Positions 35,495-44,509 are shown, numbered from the stretch's first letter. The stretch: 64,000 bases of DNA from Saccharibacillus brassicae (GCF_006542275.1 NZ_CP041217.1:3147501-3211500); one strand, 5' to 3'. Notes: generated from the sequence alone by a model not told the origin. Numbers and translations: made by a program.

Positions 35495-37023
35495 AAAGGC
35501 GCCACCAATCGGGCATGAAATTCCGCGACTCGCTGATGGCCCGCTACCTGATGCTGATCGGGTTCGCCGTTTTTTTGCTGCCGATCATTCTCATCTTCGT
35601 CACGCTGCTCTATCTCGGCTACACGTATCTGATCTGGCAGCCCCGCGCGGCGGAGATCGATCCCAAGAAAAACGTATCGACCTGGGCTCTGGAGAGCGAT
35701 TGGCACGAACTGGCCGCCGGGCTGGACGGAGCCGGCGCCGCCGAGATCGTCGAAGCGATGCGCAAATTCCGCGCCGCCAATCCGCTCGTGTCGGTCGTCG
35801 CGACGGACGGGCAAGGCCGGACGATTGTGACCGATCCGCCGCAGCCGGACATTCCCGAAGTGTGGACGCCCGGCTGGACAGCCGAGTTCATGAAGCGTTC
35901 GACGGGCGTTAACGCGCCCGATTTTACCGTGGTCGCTTTTGTTGGGGAGCAGGAAGACGGCCTGAGCGACGCACGGCAAGGCATACTGGCCGCCCGTGTC
36001 TCCCGGGAGTGGACGGCTTCGTCCGTGCCCGACCAGAACGCCCGGCTGCCGCAGATCGTGGCGATCTCGCTGTTCGTGCTGCTGCTCGTGCTGTTCGCGG
36101 TGCTGTCCTGGACGTTCTTCTACCGGATTCGCAGGCGGCTCGTCCGGCTGCAGGCCGCGATGACGTCCTACGACGGCGACGGCATGCCGATCCCGATCGG
36201 CCCCGATCCCCAGCATGACGAGATCGCGGCGCTCGGCGGCACGTTCGACGAGATGGTGTCCAAGCTGCGGGCGGGCCGCGAACGCGAACGCGAAGAAGAA
36301 GAACTGCGCAAGAAGCTGATCGCCAACCTGTCTCACGATCTGCGTACTCCGCTGACCGTCATTCGCAGCCATGCGTATTCGCTCGAAGCCGAGCCGCTCG
36401 GCGAACGCGGGCGCGAATCGCTGGCGCTGATGGAGCGCAAGCTGGACGATCTCGGCGGATTGATCGACAATCTGCTGTCGTACACGCTGATCGCCGCCGG
36501 GCGCTATCCGATGCGGATGGAAGACGCGGACGTGCTGCGTATCGTGCGCACGGCCGCCGCGCAGTGGTATCCGGTGTTCGAGAAGGAAGGCATGGAAGTC
36601 GATGCCGACCTGCCGGACGAAGCGCTGGTCTGGCGCGTCGACCGGGAATGGTTTGTCCGCATTCTGGATAACCTGTTCCAGAACGCGGTGCGCCATGCGA
36701 AGGAAGGGCGCTATGTCGGCTTGGCGCTCGGCGCGGAAGGCCAAGGCGGGCGGCGCCCGCTGCTGGTGCGCGACAAAGGCCCGGGGCTGCCGGGGCCGGC
36801 GGGCGCGGGGAGCGAAGCCTCGGCCGAGATCAGCCGGCCGCTTGAATCGGAAGCGCCGCCGCGCCGCAACCCCGCCGAAGGAGCGGGGATCGGCTTGTCG
36901 ATCGTGGAGCTGATGATCCGCGAGATGGGGATGGACTGGAGCATCGAGAGCGGCGCAGGCGGCACGGTGATCGCGATTTGGCCGCCCGGCGCGGCGGGCG
37001 ATTCGGCCCGGAGCGACGGCTGA
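35491..37023 (+). CDS. Sensor histidine kinase
   Basis: 510 residues from the ATG at 35491, which overlaps the regulator's stop (ATGA). Two membrane helices (about 17-45 and 185-210) flank an extracellular sensor of about 140 residues. Then come a HAMP-like linker, the H-box NLSHDLRTPLTVIRSHAYSLE, the N-box LDNLFQNAVRHAKEG, and G-boxes VRDKGPGLPG and GAGIGLSIVELM. The signal is unknown; the neighbouring ABC exporter suggests a membrane-active compound. Confidence 0.92.
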   Translation: MKRRHQSGMKFRDSLMARYLMLIGFAVFLLPIILIFVTLLYLGYTYLIWQPRAAEIDPKKNVSTWALESDWHELAAGLDGAGAAEIVEAMRKFRAANPLVSVVATDGQGRTIVTDPPQPDIPEVWTPGWTAEFMKRSTGVNAPDFTVVAFVGEQEDGLSDARQGILAARVSREWTASSVPDQNARLPQIVAISLFVLLLVLFAVLSWTFFYRIRRRLVRLQAAMTSYDGDGMPIPIGPDPQHDEIAALGGTFDEMVSKLRAGREREREEEELRKKLIANLSHDLRTPLTVIRSHAYSLEAEPLGERGRESLALMERKLDDLGGLIDNLLSYTLIAAGRYPMRMEDADVLRIVRTAAAQWYPVFEKEGMEVDADLPDEALVWRVDREWFVRILDNLFQNAVRHAKEGRYVGLALGAEGQGGRRPLLVRDKGPGLPGPAGAGSEASAEISRPLESEAPPRRNPAEGAGIGLSIVELMIREMGMDWSIESGAGGTVIAIWPPGAAGDSARSDG

Positions 37024-37127
37024 CGGAGCGCAGATCCGGATGGCGGAGCAGAGCGGACCACTTTTTTGCAGGCGCAGGCTGTGTCTTCCCTATACACAGT
37101 GTTTCGCCTCTATATACACACCTCCAA

Positions 37128-37171
37128 GCGCTTGGCGCGCCCGGTTCGATAACGGCGCCCAAGCGTTTTTT
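37128..37171 (+). terminator. Terminator of the two-component operon
   Basis: CGCTTGGCGC and GCGCCCAAGCG arms, an interior loop, then T7-T8. Confidence 0.75.
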
Positions 37172-37273
37172 TGCGACGTCTACTGTCCGCAAGAACGTTG
37201 ATGCGGCGCGGTTTGTGCCGCTTGACAAACCTGCCGTTTCTCTGGCGGGCTTGTTCTTTTTTCGCAAAAAGAT

Positions 37274-37334
37274 TTGACAGCAGGAACGCCTCCGTAATAT
37301 AGTGTGCATATAGACATATACAGTAATCACTGTA
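37274..37334 (+). promoter_or_regulatory. Promoter and operator-like palindrome of the first ABC-2 exporter operon
   Basis: A consensus TTGACA (37274-37279), 18 bp, then TATAGT (37298-37303). Just downstream lies the perfect palindrome TACAGT-AATC-ACTGTA (37319-37334), placed where a repressor would block elongation. No ComA-like boxes are seen here, unlike the second exporter copy. Confidence 0.65.
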
Positions 37335-37419
37335 CATACACACCCCGCCGCCGCAGCGCGAAACGAATCAGCGGCGAAACTTATCGAATCTATCGAACAG
37401 AATGAAGGGAGCGATCAAG

Positions 37420-38316
37420 ATGACACTTTCGATCAAACATTTGGGCAAACGGTACGGGGACAAGGTCGTGGTAGACGACGTTTCGCTGACGGTGCGAGCC
37501 GGCGAAGCGTTCGGGCTGCTGGGAGGCAACGGCGCGGGCAAGACGACGACGATCCGTTCGGTGCTGGGACTGCTGGCGCACGAAGAAGGCGAAGTGCTCT
37601 GGAACGGCAGGCCGTTTCTGGCGAACCGCCCGAGCGTCGGCTACCTGCCGGAAGAACGCGGGCTGTATCCGAAGGAAACGGTCAGCGAACAGCTTGTCTA
37701 CCTGGCCCGCCTGGAAGGAATGAAGAAGCAGGCGGCGCACAAAGCGCTGAGAAGCTGGCTGGAGCGTCTCGGCATCGGCGAACATGAGCACAAGCGGGTC
37801 GAACAGCTGTCCAAAGGCAATCAGCAGAAAGTCCAGATCATCTCGGCGCTCATTCACGATCCCGAGCTGGTTATTCTGGACGAACCGTTCAGCGGACTCG
37901 ATCCGGTGAATTCGGACATGCTGGCCTCGGTGGTCAAAGAGCAGATCGCGGCGGGCAAAGCGCTGGTCTTCTCCAGCCATCAGATGATGCAGGTCGAACA
38001 GTTCTGCGAGAATATCGCGATTATGAAAAAAGGCCGCATGCAGATCGGGGGCAAGCTTGCGGAGATCAAGCGCTCTTACGGACGCAGCAATCTGATTCTG
38101 CGAAGCGAAGCGGATCTGATGCCGTTTTTGGAAACGCGCGGCCTGACGGACATTCGCCGGGATGCGCAGGAATGGACGCTCAAGGTGAACAATGAAGCGC
38201 AGGCACACGAACTGATGCGCGAACTCGGGCAGGCGGGCGTGCCGATGCTCAAGTTCGAACTGAAGGAACCGTCGCTGCATGAAATCTTTATTGAAAAGGT
38301 AGGGGAAGCGGTATGA
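37420..38316 (+). CDS. ABC transporter ATP-binding protein, copy 1 (NatA/YhaQ-like)
   Basis: 298 residues from the ATG at 37420 (AAGGGAG upstream), the start that matches the paralogue at 56510. Walker A GGNGAGKTTT, signature LSKGNQQKVQ, Walker B LVILDEPFSGLDP and switch SSHQMMQ are intact. The C-terminal extension ends EPSLHEIFIEKVGEAV. It pairs with the downstream ABC-2 permease (4-bp overlap). Roughly four in five residues match the copy at 56510 by eye. Confidence 0.93.
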   Translation: MTLSIKHLGKRYGDKVVVDDVSLTVRAGEAFGLLGGNGAGKTTTIRSVLGLLAHEEGEVLWNGRPFLANRPSVGYLPEERGLYPKETVSEQLVYLARLEGMKKQAAHKALRSWLERLGIGEHEHKRVEQLSKGNQQKVQIISALIHDPELVILDEPFSGLDPVNSDMLASVVKEQIAAGKALVFSSHQMMQVEQFCENIAIMKKGRMQIGGKLAEIKRSYGRSNLILRSEADLMPFLETRGLTDIRRDAQEWTLKVNNEAQAHELMRELGQAGVPMLKFELKEPSLHEIFIEKVGEAV

Positions 38317-39611
38317 GATCATTCGGAATCGTATTCGGCTATTCGTTCAAGGAACGGATTCGTTCCAAATCGTTTTTGTGGATGACGGTGCTGCTTGTCG
38401 CGCTGATCGCGGCGATCGTGCTTATTCCGAGACTCACGGGCGGAGGAACATCGACGCAAGGAACGGTTGCGGTCGTCAATACCACCTCGCTGCCGATCGA
38501 TGCGGAGGGACTGGGAACTTCCGTATCTCCGTTGTATGAATGGAAGATGGTGCCGGAGAGCGAACAGGCCGAACAAGCGAAATTGTTGCAAAATGAAGAA
38601 CTGTCCGCGATCGTCGCGATTGCGCCGGCTGCCGAAGCGTCAGCGGCTCCGCAAATCACGTTGTCGGTGAACCGTCAGGAAGATGTTGCGTTCGCGCCGA
38701 ATCTATCGGCTTACGTGGAGCGGTTGAACGTGAAAGAAAGCGTCGAAGAGCTCGGACTTTCTGCGGAACAGGCGGCTTCGGTTACGGCCCGGCCTTCCTT
38801 GGAACTGAACGAGTTGAACGCCGGAGGCAAGTCGTTCACACAGACTTATATGCCGGTCTATGCGCTGCTTACCCTGATGTTCTTCATGATCTATCTGTTC
38901 GCGGGCAACGTTGCCACTTCGGTCTCGGTCGAAAAAGGCTCGCGCATTCAAGAAATTCTCATTACGAAAGTCAGACCCGGTCAACTGCTGGCAGGCAAGG
39001 TATTCGGCGTCGGCGCAGCGGGAATTCTCCAGTTTGCCATTATCGCGGGCTTCGGCGTGCTGTTGATGAGTTTCGGCGGAACGGGAGAAGCGCTGTCGAT
39101 CGGCAACTTGTCTATCGATCTATCGATTCTGGGCGGCCAAACTCTGGTTGTTGCGGCTGCACTATTCATCCTCGGCTACTTCTTCTATGCGACGTTGTTT
39201 GCGGCGGCAGGTTCGATGGTCAGCCGGAGCGAAGAGTTGAATCAGGCGATGCTGCCGGTGTCGATGCTGCTTATGGCGTGCTTTATCGTCTCCTTGATGA
39301 TATTGGCGAACCCCAACGGAACATTAGCTGTCGTTTCTTCCTATATTCCGTTCTTGACGCCGATGGTTCTGATAACCCGCGTAGGCGCAGGAGAACCGGC
39401 TTTGCTGGAAATCGTGTTTCCGATGGTGATCCTGGTCGTATCGACGCTGTTGGTCGGTTGGCTGTCGGGCAAAGTTTACCGTAACGGCGTGCTGCTCTAC
39501 GGACAGAAGCCTTCCATGGGCATGATGTTTAAAATGCTCGGCTCCGCAGGAAACAAAGCTTCCCGAGCCAAGATCGCGACATCCGAAGGCCAAGCCAAAC
39601 ACGCGGTTTAA
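38313..39611 (+). CDS. ABC-2 type permease, copy 1 (NatB/YhaP-like)
   Basis: 432 residues. One N-terminal membrane helix, a large extracytoplasmic domain (about 45-175), then five or six helices (about 180-400) containing GNVATSVSVEKGSRIQEIL. The family exports sodium, peptides or membrane-active compounds. Same length as, and strongly similar to, the permease at 57403. Its place directly before the RiPP cluster and the duplicate after it suggest self-protection or export, which is inference. Confidence 0.9.
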   Translation: MRSFGIVFGYSFKERIRSKSFLWMTVLLVALIAAIVLIPRLTGGGTSTQGTVAVVNTTSLPIDAEGLGTSVSPLYEWKMVPESEQAEQAKLLQNEELSAIVAIAPAAEASAAPQITLSVNRQEDVAFAPNLSAYVERLNVKESVEELGLSAEQAASVTARPSLELNELNAGGKSFTQTYMPVYALLTLMFFMIYLFAGNVATSVSVEKGSRIQEILITKVRPGQLLAGKVFGVGAAGILQFAIIAGFGVLLMSFGGTGEALSIGNLSIDLSILGGQTLVVAAALFILGYFFYATLFAAAGSMVSRSEELNQAMLPVSMLLMACFIVSLMILANPNGTLAVVSSYIPFLTPMVLITRVGAGEPALLEIVFPMVILVVSTLLVGWLSGKVYRNGVLLYGQKPSMGMMFKMLGSAGNKASRAKIATSEGQAKHAV

Positions 39612-39681
39612 TGAACAGCAACGATGCAGCAAGGGGAATGAGGTTGAAGAATTGCAAGTCCCTTTATATAGGAGGAAAAGA

Positions 39682-39906
39682 GTGCGGCTTATGTTCAGAA
39701 AAGTGTTTCCGTTGTGTATCGGAGCGGCTGTCGGCGCGCTGGCTGCTACCGTCGCCGCTGCGGCTCAAAGCCCGTGCTTTCATAGAAAGAACGGAAAAGG
39801 CCGCTCGCGAGTACGTGCAGTCGGTTCGTGCCCTGGACAGCGTCCGCCTTCTTACGGGGGCGTTGATTGCGTGGGAAGAGTGCCGCATGGCGCAAGCATG
39901 AACTAG
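39682..39906 (+). CDS. Small membrane-protein ORF after ABC-2 operon 1 (possibly frameshifted)
   Basis: A GTG at 39682 lies 5 nt after AGGAGG and opens MRLMFRKVFPLCIGAAVGAL, one membrane helix. The opening resembles the small protein after the second exporter (MLRKFVPLLLGAVIGLLVG). Beyond the helix this frame becomes basic and low quality. Another frame gives a more protein-like helical tail (LKARAFIERTEKAAREYVQ), so the gene may be broken by a frameshift. Function unknown. Confidence 0.35.
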   Translation: MRLMFRKVFPLCIGAAVGALAATVAAAAQSPCFHRKNGKGRSRVRAVGSCPGQRPPSYGGVDCVGRVPHGASMN

Positions 39907-39922
39907 ACTTACCGACAGTTTG

Positions 39923-39952
39923 AAGACGACCGCATATACGGTCGTCTTTTTG
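39923..39952 (+). terminator. Terminator before the RiPP cluster
   Basis: AAGACGACCG-CATATA-CGGTCGTCTT with a T5 tail. It closes the first exporter operon, so the RiPP operon needs its own promoter. Confidence 0.88.
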
Positions 39953-40033
39953 TTTTGAACTTCTATCCGTATCCCGCATGGAGGTGTGGTTCGTCTCTTC
40001 GCTCCGACCGCGATTCCGAACGCTACATCAAAC

Positions 40034-40141
40034 TTGCGGAGCCGCGCAAAGACCGCAAAGACAGGCTCAAGTCAGCGCAATGCGTTTGTGGGAAAACCTT
40101 ACATTCTTTTCGGTGAAATCCTTTTGAAACGGGTTTATGAT
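40034..40141 (+). promoter_or_regulatory. ComA-type promoter of the RiPP operon
   Basis: TTGCGGAGCCGCGCAA (40034-40049) matches the ComA box TTGCGG-N4-CCGCAA at 11 of 12 defined positions, and another CCGCAA half-site follows at 40053. TTGTGGGAA begins at 40086, exactly 50 nt before the -10 TATGAT (40136-40141), which continues as GAAATCAAGC. The 50-nt spacing and the GAAATCAAGC block also occur at the comX promoter and at the promoter of the second exporter. Transcription start would be about 105 nt before the TTG at 40254. Confidence 0.7.
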
Positions 40142-40253
40142 GAAATCAAGCAAAAGGAACACAGACACGCCGCACCGAAAAAGAACGCCGCCGAGCAAGT
40201 CGCAGCGCTCCGGTGAGGACGAATCAAAGCCGATGGTTAAGGAGGCGAAGCAG

Positions 40254-42653
40254 TTGTACGGTTTCACTTACGGAGATGGCATTACGCTCATTCATTTTAA
40301 AGCTCAGTCTTCTAGACTGTACACAGCCGGCGACAGCTTGAACTGTCGATACATAAGAGCCCATTTCAAAAGCCGTGGCGGCAACGCTGCGCAGTACATC
40401 GAAGCCAGCTTGGGGACACTTCAGGATTGCGCCGAAGAGATCGAATCGTTCGGAAGCGCCATTGTCGCACTCGAAGTCGAACCGCAGACCTACTCGCTTT
40501 GCCGGGGGCTATGCAGAACGCTGAAGCGATTGGACCCCGACATCCGAATCATCTGGTTTGGAGAATGGGTCGGAAAGCTTCGGGATATGGATCCGGCAGA
40601 TGCAGGCGCGGATGCTTTCATTATGGCAGGACCCGAAAGCCTCCTGTGGAGACTGTCCGAGTCGGACAAAGAAAGCTGGCGAAGCGAATCGGATTTGAAG
40701 CTTGCCGGCGAGGTTTATATCGAAGAAATGCACCAAGAAGCCTTTTCGTATACGGAAGCCGAAATCGAAGAAGACCTGTATCTGCTGGATCGCTTAAGCT
40801 CGCCGGAAGCAGCCAAAGGTCCAGGATGTACGGTTCGTTGGGCCGACCTTCAAGGCGAAATTTCGAAAAGCAAAGGACTTCGACGGTATTCCGCAAGCCG
40901 ATTCGCCCGGGAGCTTCAGCAAGAAGCGAATCGCGGAGACGGCTCGCCGATAGTCGTAGAAGGCTTTGAGCTTGAACAATCGCCGCAACGACTTCTTCAA
41001 GGGCTTGACGTTTTGCGGGAGTATGCGACCGATTCGGGGTTCGAGATTGCTTTGAGTTCCGAGCAGTTGGGTTGGATCGAACCTGAACGTTTGGCAGCCT
41101 TGAATATCGCAGTGCTTGAACTCATAGTGACGGATTCCGATGCTTTCCGTTCACCCGAGACAAGAAATCGACTGACACATTGGAAAACATGCAGGGCCAA
41201 TGTAAGGCTTCGAATCAAACTCGACGAAAAAAGCGTCTTATCCGGACAAGAAACAGCGCCTGCGCTCCGGGATTGGCTGAATGCCGGTTTGATCGGGCAG
41301 GGAGACTTGACCATTCGCGTGAACGGTCCGGAAAAAACGAAGCTTGACGCTGAAACGGCAGAGCTTTTATCGGTTTGTACAGGCGGCAGCGATCCGGCCT
41401 TGCTGAACGGTTATCTCGCATTCAAAACGGGTCAGTATCCGCCGCAAGTACTCGGAAGCGGAGTGAAGCACATCGCGGTGTCCGAAGAGCATGTAGCAGG
41501 TCTTGCGAGATTGGAGCCGGATCAGCTGATGGGAATCAACAGCGCCTTCATTTTAAACGAAAACTCAGTTTGCAAATCGGAAAAGGGAGAAAAATATATC
41601 GATATTGAGGGAGTCGTGAAGCAAACCCGAGAATGGTACAGGCCTATCGATCATGAGTTAGAACAGCAGCGGCAGTATGTGCCTCACGTCCATGCGGAGA
41701 TTCGAAATGCCGCTGACGGAATGACGCGTTTGGAGATGAGCGAATTTGATTTCGGATCTCCGGTTGAGATCGGACTGAGGAATTATCGGGAAGCTTCCGA
41801 GCCGGCCGATAAGGAGAATGCGAACGGACGAGGTTTGGAGATTTTGCAGCTTGCCCAACCCGCCGATCTGGATGCTTTCATGGAAGACGTAGAAGCTTTC
41901 GAACGAGAAGGCCGATTCGTTCGAGGCTATCAGGTACAAGGGTATGTCGCGGACAGTTGTCGATGGTCAGCTGCCGGACAATGCCCGATCAAGCAGCTTC
42001 CGCGCCTGTACACGGAAGCCGACGGTGAAGTTTCCGGCTGCGGAGGGTGCTCCGCCATCGGCCGAATCGGAGATTCTTATGACGCGCTGCAGCGCGAAGC
42101 GGCAGCAATTTCCACTCGCGAACAACTGCTGCGCGGCTGCGACGGCTGTGAAATCCGCGATACCTGCTCCAAATGCACGTTTTTGCCGGGGTATATGACC
42201 CGAGACCAATACTGTGATCTTCGCAAGCGTCATGTACTGCTGCACCGTTATATGCAGGTCGCGCAACTGCTTAAAGGACTGCGTCAATATACGGCGGTAT
42301 TCCGTGATATTGATATCCGCGAAATCGGAGTATCCCTGCGAACCTGCACGCATGTGCTGCCCGCGTCCTATGCAAGCGAAGGCGACGCATGGGTACCGGA
42401 TCATCTGTTTGTTCTGTTCGTCGGCGGTCAACCGCTGCTTTACCAGGCAAATGGAGGGAAACTGCTGAAACTGAGTCCTCTGATGGCTTTGGTGCTAGAA
42501 GCGGGGATCAAAGGATTGTCCGAAATGTCGCTCAGACGAGCGATTTCCGAAGTATTCAAGGCCGACGAAGCACAAGCCGAAACGGCAGCGCGTCAGGTTG
42601 GTCTCAAGCTGGACGAAATGGGCATCTTGTCCGCTTCGCGCAGAGCTTCTTAA
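40254..42653 (+). CDS. Degenerate B12-radical SAM/SPASM-like protein with PqqD-like C-terminus (RiPP maturation, pseudo-enzyme)
   Basis: 799 residues from the TTG at 40254, which has a perfect AAGGAGG 8 nt upstream; the ATG at 40137 overlaps the -10 box. Numbering is from that TTG. About 1-150 resembles a cobalamin-binding domain (RYIRAHFKSRGG, then PDIRIIWFGEW). About 190-480 follows a radical SAM barrel, but the CxxxCxxC cluster motif reads C192-TVR-W196-AD-L199, followed by KGLRRYSASRFAREL as in true enzymes. A Cys-rich SPASM-like region holds C569, C577, C596, C599, C629, C632, C638, C641 and C654. The last ~85 residues resemble a PqqD/RRE fold (LLYQANGGKLLKLSPLMALV). I infer a catalytically dead scaffold or leader-binding protein; the domain assignment rests on pattern, not on a search. 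Confidence 0.6.
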   Translation: MYGFTYGDGITLIHFKAQSSRLYTAGDSLNCRYIRAHFKSRGGNAAQYIEASLGTLQDCAEEIESFGSAIVALEVEPQTYSLCRGLCRTLKRLDPDIRIIWFGEWVGKLRDMDPADAGADAFIMAGPESLLWRLSESDKESWRSESDLKLAGEVYIEEMHQEAFSYTEAEIEEDLYLLDRLSSPEAAKGPGCTVRWADLQGEISKSKGLRRYSASRFARELQQEANRGDGSPIVVEGFELEQSPQRLLQGLDVLREYATDSGFEIALSSEQLGWIEPERLAALNIAVLELIVTDSDAFRSPETRNRLTHWKTCRANVRLRIKLDEKSVLSGQETAPALRDWLNAGLIGQGDLTIRVNGPEKTKLDAETAELLSVCTGGSDPALLNGYLAFKTGQYPPQVLGSGVKHIAVSEEHVAGLARLEPDQLMGINSAFILNENSVCKSEKGEKYIDIEGVVKQTREWYRPIDHELEQQRQYVPHVHAEIRNAADGMTRLEMSEFDFGSPVEIGLRNYREASEPADKENANGRGLEILQLAQPADLDAFMEDVEAFEREGRFVRGYQVQGYVADSCRWSAAGQCPIKQLPRLYTEADGEVSGCGGCSAIGRIGDSYDALQREAAAISTREQLLRGCDGCEIRDTCSKCTFLPGYMTRDQYCDLRKRHVLLHRYMQVAQLLKGLRQYTAVFRDIDIREIGVSLRTCTHVLPASYASEGDAWVPDHLFVLFVGGQPLLYQANGGKLLKLSPLMALVLEAGIKGLSEMSLRRAISEVFKADEAQAETAARQVGLKLDEMGILSASRRAS

Positions 42654-42678
42654 AGCAAAAGATAAAGGAGAATCGGTT

Positions 42679-43998
42679 ATGTCTACGATGCAAAATGTGC
42701 AAAGGGCGGTCTATCCGCTGATCCACCCGCTAAAAAACGTTCAGCTGGGCGAATCGTTCACTTCTCTGCTTGAAGGATCGGGCATCTATGTTCGGGACGA
42801 GAACGGAAAGCCTTATATTGACGGAATCAGCGGCCTATGGAATGTATCGCTCGGGTACGGACATTCCGGCATTCGGCAGGCGATCATCGAACAACTCGAC
42901 CGGATTCCGTTCGTGAACCTGGTCGATCAGACCAATCCGACCACGGTCAAATTCGCGCAAGAGCTGTTGGCACTGACGCCGGAGCGTCTGTCCCGGGCGA
43001 TTTACACCTGCACCGGTTCGGAATCGGCCGAGTTGGCGATCAAGCTGATACGCAAATACCAGAGCCTGCGTGGTCTGGAGCAAAAGCAGAATATCGTGGC
43101 GCTGAGCATTTCCTACCACGGCACATATTACGGAGCGATGAGCGCAAGCGGGATCGATAGGGAGATTTCCCAGGGCTACGGTCCGAAAGTACCGGGCTTC
43201 CTGTTCCACGATACGCCGCTTAGCAGCCTGGGACGAGGCAGCGAAGACGAAGAACTGCGTGCGATTGAAGAGTTGTTTGAACGTGAAGGAGACCGTATTG
43301 CCGGAATGATTGTTGAGCCGATTATCGGCTCGGGCGGAACAATTCCTCTGCCGGATTCGTTTTTGCGAAAAATTCGGGAACTGTGCGACTTGCATGGCGC
43401 ACTCCTTGCTTTTGACGAAGTAGCCACGGGAATGGGCAGAACAGGCCGAATGTTCGCATTCGAATACAGCGGTGCCGTACCGGATATCCTTTGTTTATCC
43501 AAAGGCATTAACAGCGGATATTTGCCGCTTGGAGCAGTTCTGTTCAGTGAAGCGATCTACCGTGAATTCGCGGTTGCCAATCTGCATATTGAGCATTTGT
43601 CCACACAAAATGGCAATCCTATTGCCTGCTCAGCTGGATTGGCGACGATCGAAGCCTTAAACCAACCGGGCATGCTGGAGCATGTTTCCGAGATGGGAGA
43701 ATTGCTGCGCGAACTTTTGAACGAAGAGCTTGCGGATTGCCCGGTCTTTTTGGAAACACGCGGCAAAGGCTTGATGACAGGGGTTGCACTGCAAGATGAT
43801 CTGGTGGGCGGCGTTTGCATGGAGGCCGAGCGTCTTTCCGCCCTGGTCAACCGGCTGAAGCAGCGGGGATTAATCGTGTATCCGTTCTACACGCCGGGCG
43901 TCACAACAGGATTCCATCTCTATCCTCCATTCGTCATTTCCGCTCAGGAAGTATCGAAGATCGTCGCTATTATCAAAAAAACGCTGGGAGGCAGGTGA
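42679..43998 (+). CDS. Class III PLP aminotransferase (daptide MpaD-like)
   Basis: 439 residues from the ATG at 42679 (AAAGGAG upstream). Class III aminotransferase features: GLWNVSLGYGHSGIRQAI, TCTGSESAELAIKLIRKY, FDEVATGMGRTGRMFAFE and the PLP lysine K275 in CLSKGINSGYLPLGA. In daptide pathways an enzyme of this class aminates the ketone made by oxidative decarboxylation of the C-terminal Thr. The neighbouring Thr-ending precursors, methyltransferase and dehydrogenase support that role, by inference. Confidence 0.82.
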   Translation: MSTMQNVQRAVYPLIHPLKNVQLGESFTSLLEGSGIYVRDENGKPYIDGISGLWNVSLGYGHSGIRQAIIEQLDRIPFVNLVDQTNPTTVKFAQELLALTPERLSRAIYTCTGSESAELAIKLIRKYQSLRGLEQKQNIVALSISYHGTYYGAMSASGIDREISQGYGPKVPGFLFHDTPLSSLGRGSEDEELRAIEELFEREGDRIAGMIVEPIIGSGGTIPLPDSFLRKIRELCDLHGALLAFDEVATGMGRTGRMFAFEYSGAVPDILCLSKGINSGYLPLGAVLFSEAIYREFAVANLHIEHLSTQNGNPIACSAGLATIEALNQPGMLEHVSEMGELLRELLNEELADCPVFLETRGKGLMTGVALQDDLVGGVCMEAERLSALVNRLKQRGLIVYPFYTPGVTTGFHLYPPFVISAQEVSKIVAIIKKTLGGR

Positions 43999-44003
43999 GA
44001 AGT

Positions 44004-44102
44004 ATGCAGCGTGGCTATTCGTTTGATCCTTTGAAAGAAACGACGCTTTTTGGCGGCGAATATCCCGGCGATGAGCCGCTTAACGCAACGGTATTGTTCT
44101 AA
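44004..44102 (+). CDS. Small ORF between aminotransferase and precursor array
   Basis: 32 residues (MQRGYSFDPLKETTLFGGEY, then PGDEPLNATVLF) starting 5 bp after the aminotransferase stop, with GGAGG about 12 nt and AGGTGAG about 4 nt upstream. It lacks the [AT]PG junction and the terminal Thr of the precursors, so it is not an obvious daptide precursor. It could be another peptide substrate, for example for the YcaO system, or a small accessory protein. No family recognised. Confidence 0.4.
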   Translation: MQRGYSFDPLKETTLFGGEYPGDEPLNATVLF

Positions 44103-44161
44103 TCCCTTTCCGGATATCCAAGAGCCTTAAAAGAGTTTACTTTGTGAAGGAGGTGAGAAAT

Positions 44162-44284
44162 ATGGAAAAAGCTTGGAGCGTAGAAGCCGAAGAGCTGGAA
44201 GCTGTCACGGCGCCGACAGGCGGCATGTACATAGGCGGACCGATCATAGGCGTGGTTGTCGGCGGATTGATCTCCCTTACCTAA
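44162..44284 (+). CDS. RiPP precursor peptide 1 (daptide-like, ends in Thr)
   Basis: 40 residues with a strong AAGGAGGTG site. Acidic leader (EAEELEAV) ending in TAP, then a hydrophobic Gly/Ile/Val core ending ISLT. It is the most divergent of the eight precursors and the only one with Met, Tyr and Pro in the core. A C-terminal Thr and a membrane-helix-like core are the hallmarks of daptide precursors. Confidence 0.8.
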   Translation: MEKAWSVEAEELEAVTAPTGGMYIGGPIIGVVVGGLISLT

Positions 44285-44305
44285 TATTCGAGGAGGAATG
44301 TGAAA

Positions 44306-44443
44306 ATGAAAGAACTGCAAGCACTGGATCTGGAACTGTTGGAAAACGTGGAAGCGCCGGGCAATGCGAGAGATTTCGTAACAGGCGTAGCAGCCGGAGT
44401 CGGCGTAGTCGCAGCCGGTGCCGCATTGGTTGCCTTCACGTAA
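44306..44443 (+). CDS. RiPP precursor peptide 2 (daptide-like, type A)
   Basis: 45 residues with GAGGAGG upstream. Leader with LELLENVEAP, core starting GNARDFVTGV and continuing as an Ala/Gly/Val helix to LVAFT. Near-identical to the peptides at 44862 and 45474; together they form type A. This copy begins MKELQALD where the others begin MNEQQ. Confidence 0.85.
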   Translation: MKELQALDLELLENVEAPGNARDFVTGVAAGVGVVAAGAALVAFT

Positions 44444-44509
44444 GCGAATTTTGAACAACCAAATACCGAATCACCCAATAAATCCATACGAAAAAAGGAG
44501 CGATTGAAC

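Noticed and set aside
40137-40253. ATG at 40137 as start of the first RiPP gene, giving an 838-residue protein
   Set aside because: The ATG lies inside the -10 box of the ComA-type promoter and has no ribosome site. The TTG at 40254 has AAGGAGG at the right distance.
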